NCBI GenBank assembly: GCA_047967505.1
Contig: CM106540.1
Reading direction: 5' to 3' (one strand)
DNA length: 64,000 nucleotides
From: Dipteris shenzhenensis
Taxonomy: Eukaryota; Polypodiophyta; Polypodiopsida; Gleicheniales
Below, one piece after another: positions 1 through 12,885 of the stretch. A program made the position numbers and the translations under genes. The notes beneath the pieces were generated by a model. The model saw only the letters and a program-made list of their open reading frames with translations, did not search any database and was not told where the DNA came from. The stretch's first letter is position 1; each line of letters begins with the position of its first letter.

Positions 1-436
1 CAAAGGTAGTCTTTAACTGATCTTGCTCTCGCACCCGAACCTAGTTATACCCACTGTATCCATCCATGAAGGAGTAGAGAGCATGACTAGCTACGGTTTC
101 TAGCACCCTGTCAGTGAAGGGGAGAGGAAACCTATCCCGACGTGTGGCAGTATTTAAACTCCTATAGTCGACACAAACTCGGAGTTTGCCAGTCTCTCTT
201 TTGGGCACCACTACAATGCCACTAAGCCATTCGGAGTAGTTAACAAGGTAGATCAACCCTGCTTGCTCCATCTTTTGAATATCAGCATGGACAGCCTTGC
301 CATAGTTAGGATTCATGCGATATGGTCCCCTGATCATCGGGTCTGCTTCCAGATATAGATCGATGTGATGTTCCATGAACTTAGCGGGTACTCCCTTTAA
401 ATCCTTATATGACCAGGCAAAGACATCGACATACAT
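1..436 (-). pseudogene. Ty3/gypsy reverse transcriptase, N-terminal part (continues off left edge)
   Basis: The minus frame encodes the start of a Ty3/gypsy RT: HHIDLYLEADPMIRGPYRMN, then SGIVVVPKRETGKLRVCVDYRSLN and FMDGYSGYN. An in-frame TAG at 43-41 follows YSGYN where the family has Gln (CAG), and the frame resumes with QDQLKTTF up to base 1. The element therefore runs out of the window and is inactive at this site. It belongs with the protease and gag remnants at 1876-4100 on the same strand. Confidence 0.9.
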
Positions 437-824
437 TGAAAAAATTCAGACAATGCAGCAAGGAGATACTCATGTTCCTAGACCCCCAACTGGCTACCTT
501 AAGATGTCGTGGTTGGTCCTCTGTCCCAATGTTAAGATACCTCCAATCCCTGGCATGGTCAACTTGAGGTATGCTTCTTGATGTGGAGTTGTTCGATTCT
601 TCTGCTCCCACTGCTGGGTGCGCAAGAGTATCATCCAGAGAAAAATCCCCCCCTACTTCTTCCATCCAAGAGCTCAAATAGGACGGTTGGGTGTCTTCTG
701 GAAATGGTTGAGATGTAGAGGCAGCACTTGGCCCATTCTCTTTTTTCCTTTTTGTGCTTGCTTGAGCATTCCTATGTATGGTAGTGGACAACCACCTCGT
801 ATGTAGTTTCAGGAACCTCCTGTG

Positions 825-1765
825 TCATTGGGGGGTCAGCTTCTGACATGTATAAGTCGAGTAGAACAAGGTCCGCGACATCTTCTTTTCCCTGTATGTT
901 GTGGGCTTGCCTTGCAGGTCTAAAGTTCTAGACTCCAGTGTGAAAATGTGGACGGTTCCTTCAAGTTGTCCAGTCTCTTGACCCCTCCTAGGTTGGTCGG
1001 GATGCACAATGGATTTAATAACCCTTCCAAGAGTCATTTTCGGCACCACTTGCCTTTGAGTGACATCAGTAAGTAGGTGGTCATCCTCTTCTTCTGCAAA
1101 TCCATGAGTGTCTTCTCCAGTACCATCATTGTGCTCAGCCACAGTCCATCATCTATGTGGTCATCCTCTTCTTCCACAGATTCATGAGTGTCCTCTTTAG
1201 TACCATCACTATGCTTAGCCAGCTCATCATCTTCTTGTATAGCATTCTCTTCCTCCTCTGTTGTGACCCCATGGTCTTTTTCTTGATGTGAGGCATCCAT
1301 GTCGTGTGCTTCCATTGCTGCTTCATGGTCTTGTCTTTGAGTCACCCTATTGGCCTCTCCACCACTTGGTCTGGTACTTGTGGTCATCATTCGCTGATAC
1401 ATGTGGGGATTATTAAGAAGACCAAAAGGCATCTGTTCATATATGAGGTCAGCCAAACCATGTGGTGGAGAGGCTTCCTTGCTCACCTCTTGTGCATTCC
1501 GTGAAGTACTAAGATGGGCTTCAGGATCCTCTTCTTGACACAACTCCACCATGTTGATGGCTAAGGATCCCAGGGCCCCCATCTAATCCAAGATGACAAC
1601 TTCTTCCTCATCTGGTCCAGCATGTTCCAACAAGTACGTCAAGCTCACACCATCATCTCGTGTTGCTGTTGCATAGGTTTCATCTTGGAAGGGTGAGTCC
1701 TCCACATAGGCCAGCTCTTCTTTCTGTAGGGGCCAATCCCCAAGTGCCCATCGCTCCTCTTCCAC
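825..1765 (-). pseudogene. Gypsy polyprotein linker between protease and RT
   Basis: The minus strand carries broken frames between the protease and RT parts of the same gypsy element. It includes VILD followed by a stop and then MGALGSLAINMVELC, a segment that recurs in the plus-strand gypsy remnant at 11 kb. The rest is acidic and low in complexity (EEEDDH). It has no catalytic motif and is assigned by position and by the shared segment. Confidence 0.65.
1077..1220 (-). repeat. Two-copy, 80-bp tandem repeat in the gypsy linker
   Basis: Bases 1081-1140 and 1161-1220 are near copies (tcatcctcttcttc, then ccatgagtgtc or tcatgagtgtc). Each encodes an acidic unit of the type DGTxEDTHxxxEEEDDH on the minus strand. 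It is probably a polymerase-slippage duplication within the gypsy linker. Confidence 0.8.
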
Positions 1766-1875
1766 CCTTCTTCTTCTTCAAAGTCCTCTTCCCCAAGTTC
1801 CACAGGTCGGTGATGAGCCCTTCAGTAACCATGTCTATTTCTAGGGATGTGGATCCCAAAGGTAGTCGAACTTCA

Positions 1876-2611
1876 TCACTTGGCCCTTACTGAGCATAAC
1901 CATGGTCTACCGAGAAGTAGAGGATAAGTCTGCTCACCCTCCGTCGTATTAAGTACGATAAAATTGGACAGGAATGTAACTCCCCCAATCTTCATGTGAA
2001 CACCTTTGACAGCCCCCATAGGCTGCACCTTGCATTGATCTACCATGCGCACTTGAAAATGTACGTTAGTTTTGTCAATTTCAAACCCAATTGTTGAAGA
2101 GTACCTCTCGGCATGATGTTCATTGCTGACACACAATCCAAGAACACATATTTCAGCTCTAGCCCGTTGATTTCCACTACGAGCTTGGGACTCTGTTCAC
2201 ATGTGAGGGCAGCATAGGCTAAGCAATTGTCTAGTGTTACTCTGTCTTGAACTATTACCATCTCTAGTGTGGGCCCACCATGAACAGATCCCCTTTGGCG
2301 ACCTCCTGGCATGCGATTCAAGAATGCAATAGTCTGATGCTTGATATGTGGAGACAATTGACAGCATCGTTGTAGGGTGATGTTGGGCCTAAAATCCATC
2401 AAGTCATCCATCAAATAATAAGGATGGATAGTAGCAGTAGCCTTTTGTGCCTTCATCCGCCGAGCTTTTGGCCAAGGTCGAAGCTCACGCGAGGGAGAGA
2501 AGGTGCCTCTGGATTCTCAATCAATGTTTCCTGTGGCGACTCTTCCATCACCCAGTTCCCCTTTTCTTGGGCACTACTGGGCTTCACCCGTTTTTCCTTC
2601 TCTTTCTTCAT
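1876..2611 (-). pseudogene. Gypsy aspartic protease region
   Basis: Two overlapping minus frames give the plant gypsy protease: KLVVEINGLELKYVFLDCVSAMNIMP, where the family has a D-S/T-G-type active site followed by NIMP, and then FIVLNTTEGEQTYPLLLGRPWL near the C-terminus. A frameshift lies near 2040-2136. The active-site Gly/Ser appears replaced by Cys-Val. Upstream, to about 2611, is a basic linker (MKKEKEKRVKP). At 2612 the sequence switches to plus-strand RT. Confidence 0.8.
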
Positions 2612-3330
2612 TGTGCTTCCTGAGTGGAAAGTGAGAATTGCTGAGGAGGATCTACTTAAAACCACATTTGCCACACCTTGGGGGATGTTTGCATTCAAAG
2701 TAATTCCATTCGGCCTCATCTATGCGCCTGCTACCTTTCAAAGATTTATGCAGATGGTGTTTGCTCCATATTTGGGGGTTTTCATGGAGGTGTTTTTAGA
2801 TGATTTCTGTATATTCTCCGCATGTAAGGAGCACATCATGAAGGTTAGGTTGGCCTTCCAAAGGATCAATGATGCAAATGGTAGCCTCAACATTGATAAA
2901 TGCACCATTGGAGCCACTCAAGGGAGGTTATTGGGACATATTGTCTCATCCGAGGGCGTCAAGCCTAACCCCGAGAAGGTAGAAGCTATCCTCAAGCCCT
3001 TCCCGCCAACAACCAAATGTTAGGTTTGCTCATTTGTCAATCTAGTAGGATACTATCACCGCTTCATTGATCAATATGCTGCTTTGACACGACCCATGAC
3101 TATGCTATTAAAAGATGGAGTTGATTTCTCTTGGGATGAGGAATGTGATCATGGGTTTGTACAAATCAAGAGTGCTTTGGCTTCATAACCCATTCTACAC
3201 AATCCTAATTGGTTAAATACTTTCTATATCAATCTTGGGTTTGGTGAGCATACTCTGGCAGGTATTCTTCTCTAGCAAGGGGAGGATCGGTTCATGTATC
3301 CCATTGGATTTGCGGGAAGGGAACTGAGGT
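2612..3330 (+). pseudogene. Gypsy RT-RNase H segment in opposite orientation
   Basis: The plus strand encodes RT from IAEEDLLKTTFATPWGMFAF through FGLIYAPATFQRFM, FLDDFCIFSA (YxDD-type motif with Leu in place of Tyr), GHIVSSEGVKPNPEKV, then a thumb/RNase H start (GYYHRFIDQYAALTRPM, YPIGFAGRELR). Stops interrupt it at about 3022 and 3187. It begins almost where the minus-strand RT at 1-43 reaches the same domain point, and it lies inside a minus-strand gypsy element. It is either an internal inversion or a second gypsy fragment. Confidence 0.85.
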
Positions 3331-3331
3331 G

Positions 3332-4100
3332 TCAGCCTTCATCTTCAAAACTAGATTGAAGATCTTTGGTGACACTCCCAACCACCTCCTGGTACCTTGA
3401 AGGCATCGATTGCTCATTTGGAGTTGACGTAGTTTTAGAGCTATTGATAGGTCTTGATGGCTGTGAAGCCCTTCGGGTTCTTTCTGATCCAGTCACAGGA
3501 GAGGACAAGGGTGATGCATTCATGTGCCCACTGTCCACCTTGGAGAAAGGAGGTGGGGATGCTCCTCTAGTGATTGAGCTGGTACTAGTTGGTGATGAGG
3601 CCTCCGATATTGATGTTGAGTCATCCTTACTACTGTCACCCTTAGTTTGTGACCTTGTCATAGCTCCCAACACTACACCAATCAAATGGGGTTTGTCACC
3701 CTCCCCCGCCACTACTACATCAACCATGTTGACTTGCGATGTTGGTTCCCTTCTGCCATTGGGACAATCTCTGGTGTAGTGGTCATTTGTGTTGCACTAT
3801 GTACAAGAAGGTCCCCCGAACGGTTGTGTATAGTCATCTTGGTAGTGGCCATACTCCCCACATCTATAGCACATGATGGGCCTGCGGAAGTTGGTACCCC
3901 TGCCTCCACCTCCACGTCCACCTCGGAACCCACCCCATCGGCCGCGATTATAAGGGGATCCATAAAGCTCTTGACTCTAGCCTCTCACTCCTTTTTCCTC
4001 GTTTCCCCCTCTTCACCTTCTCCTCATCTACTCCCCCTGCTGCAAATCTCCTTTCCTTCATCCTATTGGATGTCTTCCTGCATCCTTAGCCATTTCACCA
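3332..4100 (-). pseudogene. Gypsy gag nucleocapsid with two zinc knuckles
   Basis: The minus strand reads an Arg/Gly-rich stretch ([18 protein letters not shown]), then CYRCGEYGHYQDDY and a second CX2C knuckle ending HYTRDCPNGRREP. In the first knuckle the last Cys is Tyr; the second carries an in-frame TAG between its first two Cys residues. A Ser/Thr-rich part follows (MTRSQTKGDSSKDDS). This is the 3' part of gag of the element that continues in the protease at 2.6-1.9 kb. Confidence 0.8.
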
Positions 4101-4256
4101 TTTGTGGGCCGCTTTGCCCTCAATGGCTTCTGCAACACTCCAACCTATTCTGGGTCAGTGAATCCCGTGCTCCATGTGTTCTCCTGTCTATTCCATGTGC
4201 TCCTGACACTATTTGGTTGTGAGGGTTGGTGCACCATCTATACCTCTTAACTGTTG

Positions 4257-4345
4257 AACTGCTTCCCATGTGCACCAACGAGTACCGCTTGTGCGCCTGT
4301 GCACTCTGCTGGACTGCTTCCCATGTGCACCAAAAAAGTGTACCT
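4257..4345. repeat. Direct repeat of actgcttcccatgtgcacca
   Basis: The 20-mer actgcttcccatgtgcacca occurs near 4259 and again near 4314, surrounded by further gtgcacc motifs. It may be the decayed edge of an LTR, but no partner LTR was found. Confidence 0.55.
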
Positions 4346-4439
4346 AGTGCACCATTGCACCAGTACTTCCCTCTACTTCCCTCTGATCAACTTTGACCAT
4401 GGTGGGTCGAGGTTGAGGTTTGGCACTCTTTAGTCATGT

Positions 4440-4605
4440 ATTGCTTCCGTCATATCCAAGTCATGTCCAGGTCCTCTATAAGTCATGTACTGTCAAGTCA
4501 TGTCCATGTCAAGTCATGTCCAAGTCATGTCAAGTCGTCATGTCCATGTCAAGTCATATCCAAGTCATGTCCATGTCAAGTCATGTCATGTCCATGTTTG
4601 TTCCA
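4440..4605. repeat. GTCATGTCCA minisatellite
   Basis: Irregular tandem array of aagtcatgtcc and catgtc units of about 6-16 bp, repeated more than a dozen times. Open frames through it are artefacts of the repeat. Confidence 0.92.
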
Positions 4606-4659
4606 GAGTGACCAAGATGTGAACATGATGCGACTAGGTATGACCAAGGTCTAACAACT

Positions 4660-7600
4660 TGGCATGTTGCTGAGGTGACCATGATGTGACCCAGGTGTGA
4701 CTCTTGGTGGGAGTCCCAGAGACTTAGAGTACAACAATGACAGTAATTAATACTGATATACTATAAGAGGTCATACAATTCTTCATTGTGAAGGCAAATA
4801 GGCAACCTCCTTCCATTCCTTTGAGTAGTCTAGTCATCAACGAGATAGTAAGGACTACAGTAAATAACAATGTAATAGATCTTGCCTCCAAATTTGATAC
4901 TATGGGATACTATGCCAACATGGATTGATTTTTAGTATCTATTAGCAAACCAAGGGAGACAAATATGCAAATATCACAAGAAGTTTTAGAGATTCGAGGT
5001 GTTGTTTGGTGTTTGATAAATGATGAGGTAAGATAGACCTTGCCGCATAATCACACATCTCGCTCCCAACATGTTCGAGCTGAGTGTTAGTTTCTCAAAT
5101 TTGAAAATAGGTAAGTGTAGTTTTTTATGCAACAATATTCTAAATGGAAATTACATGTCCTTTTTCTAATCTACAATATCCTTATCATAATGCTTGTTGC
5201 TTCCAAGTTGGCCAAAATTCATGCGCCACATACTCTAGCACACAAAATTTTCCTAATGTAAAATTTTGAATTGTTGGAAAAGGGTATATTGATGAGATAT
5301 GTTAATGAGGATGAAAACAAATGGATAAAAACTATGCCCTTAAGAAAGTACAGAAGACCCCATAAGCCATGGTACAATGTTCCCCTACCTATTTTAGCAC
5401 AACTTATATTTGGGGTACTTTTGACACAGTTTGTATTTAAGGTAACCTCACACCCTTGTCTTACTGGTTTAGGATTTTAAAATGCCAACCATGGTTTGGT
5501 ATACTCAAGAATTTCCACTTCTTGATTTTAAAGGGAAGTCACAAAGAAGCATGATGAGGATATTGCAAATTTGACTGCCACACTCACAGCGTGGAACAAT
5601 TAGAGGAGAGCCACACTATTACCCTAAGCAAAGTATAGGAGAAAGTGAAGACAAAGGGCTATAAGTTGGCTACAGTACCTAATCCATTCATTTGGTGAAT
5701 GGTTCTTTTAGGCCTTGTTTTCTCTAGATTAGGAAGCTAAGGTCATGACTATTATGGAAGACAACTAGGCAGCAAAGCTGCTCCCAAAAAGTAACATGAA
5801 TCTTTAATTCTATACCTCTTTGCTTTTTTAAATCTAGTTCTTAAGTTTGTCCTGATGAAGTTGGAACAAAGTAGTGGACATACTTTCAAGTGATCTTAGG
5901 ACATGATCTTAGGACAAAAATCCTCAAGATGCCAAGAGACAACAAAGAATGGTAAAAATATATGTGCAAGGAGACTTATCAAACATAGATGATAGATCTT
6001 GCAAGAGTAGTGGTGAATCTCTCCTTGGATGTGGAAGAAGGACAAGTAAAAGTATGGGTAGACTGTGACGCTTTGATATATTTTAGCTATTGTCAATAGT
6101 TGCACTGTAAAGATTGAGCATGAGATGAAGATATCATCACCTCTTGAGAAGCAACCATAGTTGCCAACATCAATGTGTCGATTATTTTTTAGGTAGGATT
6201 CGTGGGTGTAGTAGTCATTTAATGCCATCTCCTATGATTTGGTTTTCTCTCTTAAATGATAGGCCCACTCATTAATTTTATACATACTTTCCCTACATCT
6301 GTAGGTGGATTATGAAGCTAATGTGAGTAAGACAAGGGAAAACTCTTCCAATTGAGTGTCATGACTAAATTACTAGGGGTAGGCCTTCTTCCATGTATCA
6401 TGATTTGTGGTTTGAGCATAGTATTACTAATGGAAACCTTTGCCCATGGTAGCCAATGATTGAGAGGATATGTCCATCTGAGGAAGGAGCCAATATAAAG
6501 AGGTAATAACCATGCTTACATTTAATCCTAAGAGCCATTTTTCACACTTGGATATAGAACAGTACTTAAGGTAAAAATTTTGTCTTATCATTTCAAACTT
6601 TGATGCGACAATACATTGCTCCTTCACAAGGGTCTACTTCAAAGAAGAGTGAATTAAGAACAAAGCATAATGAGGGTAGAGCATTAATGTTAGAAGGGTC
6701 CTCTTAGACCTTATAGCTACTTCTACTCATGAAGGTGAGCAAGCAAAAAAGGAACAAGAGAATGATAGTATTGAAGATATGATCCACCCTATGCTTGGGC
6801 ATGTATATAGATTTATAGGTAGGGAGTTTAAATCAATCATTACTTTGATTCCTATCATATCCACATGAGCGTTTGCATGATTATGGGTGCCTTCTACCAC
6901 CAAGCCATGAAATTAGATTCCTTGGAAGTGCTTGATGCAATGGAGAAGGGAAAAGGCCACATGTAAATCTATTCTTACTTTACATAATGATGAAAGAAAG
7001 TAGAAGGGGCTAACTATATTAGCTACTCTTGTGTAAGATTCTCAAAAAACTATCCAATTTCTTGAAGAAAAATAGGGTAGCAAATTGACATCATGGTGTG
7101 GGTAGACTTTTCCATATCACTTCTTGCAAAATATGGGAGAAGAAAAGAGACCTCCTTCTCTCAGAACTTTGCAGGGAAACTTGTAGGGTTGCCACAAATT
7201 TATCGTGGATGAGAATTGGATTATCACCACCTCACTTCCACAACACCTACATGTTGTGCAAGCAGTAGCCACATCACGTGGTCTTAAGTTGTTCCACACA
7301 ACAATGGTTTGCATATAAATTGGATACTTTCCAAAAGATTCCTATGCAAAGGTATGTGTACAATATAAACTTGTTTATGGTAAGTGTTGTGCAAATGAGG
7401 TAACACAGCCAATTCATCTCGTCTATCCTGAGATTAATTCCTTTTAATTTTGTAGATTAAGTGATTGGGATGTTTTCATTCAACCAAGAAAGCTTCCAAG
7501 TCATGATAAAAGGGAAGCAAAGAAGCAGTTGGGTAATGACCTTGTGTCCACCAAAAGCAAACTTATTGAGAGAGCACCCATCTAAGAAGATGGTGCTCTC

Positions 7601-8995
7601 AATTAAACAGGCAGACTATTCATGGTGGTGGAAGGGCCAAATGGTCTTAAGCAGGTTGGGCTTTAGCTCTCAAAATTAAAGAGGCAAGTCATTCGTGGTG
7701 GTGCAAAGGGCCAAATGGACTTAAGCAAGTTGGTTTTTAAACATATCGTGCAGCTATATATGCCATGCAAATCTAAAAACGTTGTACTTTGTCTATATAT
7801 ATTACAGTTTATGAATTCTGCACATAAGGGGACATCGCCTAGAGAAAAGTCAATGATATCAAACTCGGTGAATGAGAGGGCTCCAATCCCCTCCAGGGAT
7901 AATATGGAAGAACGATGGAGATTGGGATTCACAAAAGGGTTGAAAACCACCTTGAGTATTGGGGAAGGCAATGTGTTATCGGAATGATGCTCCCCTTGAG
8001 TCTACCCCCTCAATCCCTCTTAAGATGTGGCCCTATGTCTAGTAAAAGGTGTATCATCAAAGGCGCCGTGATTGGAAAGAATAGGTGGAGACATTGGGAT
8101 GGGAAGTAATGGAAGCATCGACCTATTGCAATCATCATTAGAACTGATCACAATAGTGGGTCAGAAGGAAGCACTCGGTCCCACCTTTTGCTATTTTGGA
8201 CAACCCTCCTCATGTCATCTGGAATAATTTGAGCCTTCCATTGGAGGTGGACTTGGATAGAGAGGGGCACTAGACCTCATTGTGGATCAAAAGGTTGAAA
8301 AAATATCCCCTTCGGAAGTTTGGGCTTGTATTTTTCCTTCTTTCTACCATACCCCCACTGAAAGGGGCAAATCGACAGAAAGAAGTGAAGGGGATGTAAT
8401 AAGAGGTGGGTTATGTACAACATCGAGGAGAAATGAGAGATACAACATGGGTTGGGATGTCTAAGGCAGAAGGGAGGAGTTTGGTTGCTCTCTAGCAGAG
8501 GGAGGGGCTTTGAGATCAAGAAAGAGGGGCGCGGGCGGCGAAAAGGGGGGGGGGGTTGCATTGAGATGGAGATGGGGGGATAAGAAGTAGGGGGGAGGGG
8601 GGTGGTTGATAATTTCACAAATTGTTGACTACATTATACTTAATTATGCTGCTAAGTTTATTGATTGCTATCAAACCTCTTTGGGTGCTTCACAGGTTAT
8701 ATCGCAAAAAGGTTGGCAATGTAATTGCCTATGGAGTAAATTGGTCTTGTTGTAAAGGAGTTCACAAGAGGAAAAATTCCTCACATGGCTATATGTTGAG
8801 CATGGTCTATGAGGACTTGTTGGAAGCAAAAAAAAAGCCTCCTACAATCAAGGAAAAGCAATCCATAGGAGCTAAATATTTCTTTCATTATTTTAATTTC
8901 TCAAAGGTTGCATGACAGTGGAGACAATCCATTTTGTTATTTTTGATGGAACAAATGTTTCTATGAAGAATGAGGGCAACTAAAATCAATTAGAT
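4660..8995. other. AT-rich region without recognised genes
   Basis: Only short frames are present, none matching a family I recognise. It contains an imperfect tandem duplication at 7612-7735 (sharing gggccaaatgg and cttaagca) and a G-rich tract at 8545-8605 (runs of 6-11 G). It may be old, decayed transposon sequence, but I cannot assign it. Confidence 0.5.
7612..7735. repeat. Imperfect tandem duplication, about 70 bp
   Basis: 7612-7670 and 7683-7735 share the order cattc-tggtggtg-aagggccaaatgg-cttaagca-gttgg with several substitutions. Confidence 0.75.
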
Positions 8996-10975
8996 TGAGT
9001 GTGACATTTTGGCGCTTTCGCCAATATGTCTATAAAATTTGGGGCTTTTACCTGAAAATGTGCTTTTGCAAACAAACACATTGCCATTCTCCAAAAATCA
9101 TAGACCTACAAAGACCTATAGGCTCTTTTGTACGTGTTTCTGGGATTTTGCAAGTAATTTCTAGTGCTTTTCAATGCCTTTTGTATTATTTTGCATTCGT
9201 TTGAAATGGCACAGAATGCACATGATGTTTTGGAGTCTTGGTCTAGGAGGATTAAGTTGGATGGTAGCCTCCTTGTACCACTAAACCTAGGGGACAGCCT
9301 ACGTCCTTGTACCCTTCCAAAGCTAGGGTAACTAAGACCTTCCTTATTACCTTGACCAAAACACCTTGTATTCTTCTTGTGACAAAAAGAGTGTTTGTCA
9401 CATTCATGTAATTGAAAACTGGGAACTCTCCCATGTCACCAAGTTCAATGTTGCAACCAAGGTTCTCATTTGTCCCATGTCACCGTTGATGTTGTGTGTC
9501 CAAGGGTCTCGGTCAAGCTTTATCACCGAGGGTGACAAGGGACATTCGAGTGACCATGCATTCCTCATACTTTGCACTACATCGCTCTCTGTTAAGTGGC
9601 CTTAAGCCCTCAATAATACTTCCAAAAGCGTCGTTAGCGAGCCTTCGCCATCTTAGACATTTTTTGTGATCACGGTGAGACTATTTTGGTGGATGAGAAG
9701 CCAAAGAGTGGATTGATACATGCCACACAATACTATGATGCTAAGGAAGGAATGAGAAGACTAGGAGGTACCTAAGGAGAGTAGAGAAGAGGCTTCCTTA
9801 GTCCAAACAAGTGCAAGAAGTGACATGTGAAACGAAAGCTTGGGAAGCCCACAAGTGGGACCAATTCATAGAAGCTCTTGCTGACTTAAACCAACAATAG
9901 TGTCGAACCAAAGCCTCAATTCCAAAGGATAGGAAGAGGTACAAAGTGAAGTAAAACAGGAACAAGAAAAGAAAGACAACAATTCTTCAAATGCGGGAGG
10001 GATATATCAACGTTTGCTTCTTCAAGTCTAGTAGCCTTTTCCCTTCCTGGTGTGGCAGTGGTACCAAGTATGGAATCAACTTCACCTATGGTTCTCAATT
10101 CTAGCCTCTTTTCTTTCCTGAGCATAACTCTAGTCTTTCAAGCTACTTGCAATTCCAACATGAACAACAACTCTGGTAGCAACTCTAATGATTTCTACAC
10201 TCTCCATGTTTCCACGTCCCCGCCTTTCCCTTCTCTTATCTCCATGTTTTCCCCACCCCTATCCTTCCATCTTCTCTCACGTCATCTTGGACGTCCACAT
10301 CCTTATTGGTTCCTTCATCAATGTCTATATCGCTTGTTCCTACATCCTATAAGCCCAATACTTTCATGTTCTTTGTGACCATATCTAACCCACCCCCACT
10401 ATATCCACATAATATATATCTTTTGCACCCTTTATGTCTTCTCCGTCAACATTTGTATTTGTAATGAATTATCTTCCGATATGAACCTCCCCATTACCTC
10501 ACCATGGATCCCGTACCATCTTTCACCATGTTTTCTGGCCCTCTCAATGTTTGCATGGACCATGGTACCTCCCTTGCATGTAAGACAAGTTGTGGTGGTG
10601 CCATGTCCCTTGATTCCATGGAGAGGGGAGCTACTCAACAAGGTTCACATAGAGATACAAAAGTATAAGGGCCAGCTAGACGAGGAAGCACATGTGAGGA
10701 AATTTTTGATGGTGCAAGGAAAAGGGAGTAAAGAATGAGCATGCCTTTCTACACATCTTCCCTTCATCCTTGGAGAACACATCACAAATGTCTAGCAATT
10801 CTCTCCAAAATATTTTCAAACGTGGCTAGATTTAGGAGAAACTGAGGACTTTCAAGCTCGATGGAGTGATAAGTTGGTTAAACATGCCACTCTCTAGGAT
10901 CTCTTAAAGAAAGTAGTGGACATAGAGAGGTCACAACTCAACTTTGATCCACCATTTTCGAGATCTCTAGTAGTG
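8996..10975. other. Unassigned region, possibly 5' part of a decayed gypsy element
   Basis: No clear coding sequence. It precedes the plus-strand gypsy remnant at 10976-11292, so it may be that element's LTR and gag, but I see no zinc knuckle, primer-binding site or paired LTR that would support this. Confidence 0.3.
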
Positions 10976-11292
10976 ACAAAACCCTCATAATAGCAACGCA
11001 TGAAGAATGAAAGGGGAAGGAAGAGGCAGTCATCCTAGACTAGATGAGGGCCTTAGGCTCCTTGTCAACCAACATGGTGAAACTGTGCCCGATGGATGAC
11101 CACTTTGCTAAGCCTAGCATTATGCAGGACTTAGCCCAAGGAGATGTTTTTTTACCAAAGCGACGTGAATTGAAGACACTTTATGAGGTGCTAACCTTTG
11201 GTCTCTACAATGCACCAAACACATATCAGATGGTCTCACACAAAGTGGAAGGTAATGATGTTCATAGAAAGGTAGATGAGGAAGATCATTAA
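10976..11292 (+). pseudogene. Second gypsy remnant (linker before RT)
   Basis: The plus strand reads a stop and then MRALGSLSTNMVKLC and later LYEVLTFGLYNAPNTYQM. Both match, in order, the minus-strand gypsy linker at 1.0-1.6 kb (MGALGSLAINMVELC, and YEQMPFGLLNNPHMYQRM). It is therefore a second copy of the same family in the opposite orientation, badly decayed. No RT catalytic motif remains. Confidence 0.72.
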
Positions 11293-11701
11293 GGATTAGT
11301 AAGATGATGGATAGGTAGATGACAACTTGAAGCTTGTAGCCATGGCTATGGGATCTTGAAGAACTAAAAAAGCATCAAAGGGAGCCCATCTTTTCCCAAC
11401 AAGAATGGTAGGATAGATAGAAAGCTTGGCATAACTGGAACTTGTGACATTGAGAATTCAAGGGAACCTTCATTGATTATTTCATACTTTTTACTATTTT
11501 TAAATTTTATTTTTAAGAGTTGGGACTTTGCTATATTTCCTTTCACGTGAGTTTGTATTGTTTTTTGTAAAGAGAAGAAACTTTCTATTAATGCTTGAAA
11601 AACCCATACAAATCAGCTACCAAACTAGGGCTGATGATGGTAAATACAAAGAGAAGACCTAGCTGTCCAATACTAGCCTATCGACAATCCTAGCTCATTG
11701 C

Positions 11702-12304
11702 CTAGGGATTGTCTGGAACAGGGGCTAACAACCAGGATGGTGGCCTATACATCCAACGGATATTGCCTGCAGAGAATGTGTAGAATACGCCTACAAGCCA
11801 AGCCTTGCAGAAACGTTCCTGCCTCTCGGCGGTTTCTCGTGAGTCCAGGATACCACACTCCCAACTGGCTCGCAGAGTGAATATAATGTCCCACCAAATG
11901 GCTACCAATGTAGCTATCGATGGAACCTGCTGCACTCCCATCACCTGGTTGCAACGGATGACCCAGATATTCCCGGCCGTGATGTTGGCCACTGTCTCCC
12001 AAACATTATCCTCCTGCAGAGGCTGCGGGCGGGTGCGGAAGGGGGTACTGCCTTGAGAAACTCCTTTCGGAAGACTTGCTCGCCATGAATACTGCATGTC
12101 GGAGACACTGGGTCGATGGAGAAAGTGGTGACCCTCAGTGAGCCACGACACCATCCCCCACGTGAAGTCTCTCCACATCCTCTGCATCCTGTCCACAATC
12201 CAAAAAGTTGTTGTCCAAATGCTCTGTGCCGCCGGATAGCTCCACAAGGAGCATGTGATCATCTCCAATGCTCCCTTCGTACAACGAGTGCATCTGCCAT
12301 CCAC
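11702..12304 (-). pseudogene. LINE-C1 ORF2 C-terminus with zf-RVT zinc finger
   Basis: 200 codons remain open. The start shows CTRC, then TCSLWSYPAAQSIW, the CxxC...C/W pattern of the zf-RVT domain at the end of plant L1 ORF2 proteins. A Trp-rich tail follows (NIWVIRCNQVMG). Upstream frames are shifted, so this is a remnant and not a gene with its own start. Confidence 0.75.
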
Positions 12305-12639
12305 TCACATCTGCTCCAGTAGCCAAGGACCAATCGACAGACTCCCATGAGCCACCATTCAAAAGAAGTACGATATGTTCTGTGGTCTCAAGCTGTGGTC
12401 CAAAGTCGTGGTGAGAAGCAGCTGACCACCTCCCTGGGAACCTACTACTCTAGCCAGTGTCGCTCCCTCGAGGGGGTCCAAGCTGCTACCCTAACTGGAT
12501 GTGTCTGCCGATACGTGTCGTGTAAGAAAAGAAGGGCATCTCCTCTATCCTGTCTGAGTGCCCCTATCGTACTACCCAGAGCCACTCTCCTGGGTCCCAC
12601 TGTATATCTCTAAGCGGCCTACCTCTCACAGCCAAAGAT

Positions 12640-12885
12640 GCCAACAAAATTATATGGCACTACATAAATACCAATTTCTTGTTTTATTTTATATGTTTTC
12701 ATTCATTTTATATAAATATTTTTTCCTCATTCCATTGGTATTATAGTCCCAAGATAAGGCACCAATTCTCTATTCAAAGTGAATATAAATGCTTCCTTTA
12801 TTCTCTCATTTGTCTAATTTGCAATTAGAGCTCAACATTTATAAACCTTGGAGGCAAATGTTATATTTTAGTTTTTTACCATTCC
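12640..12885. other. AT-rich insertion inside LINE-C1
   Basis: About 240 bases, much more AT-rich than the flanking LINE, separate the C-terminal part of LINE-C1 from the part encoding [10 protein letters not shown]. It may be a small MITE, but no terminal inverted repeats or target duplication could be fixed by eye. Confidence 0.4.

Noticed and set aside
3366-3779. 137-codon plus-strand frame
   Set aside because: Antisense of the gypsy gag/pol linker, which contains the zinc-knuckle neighbour MTRSQTKG on minus.
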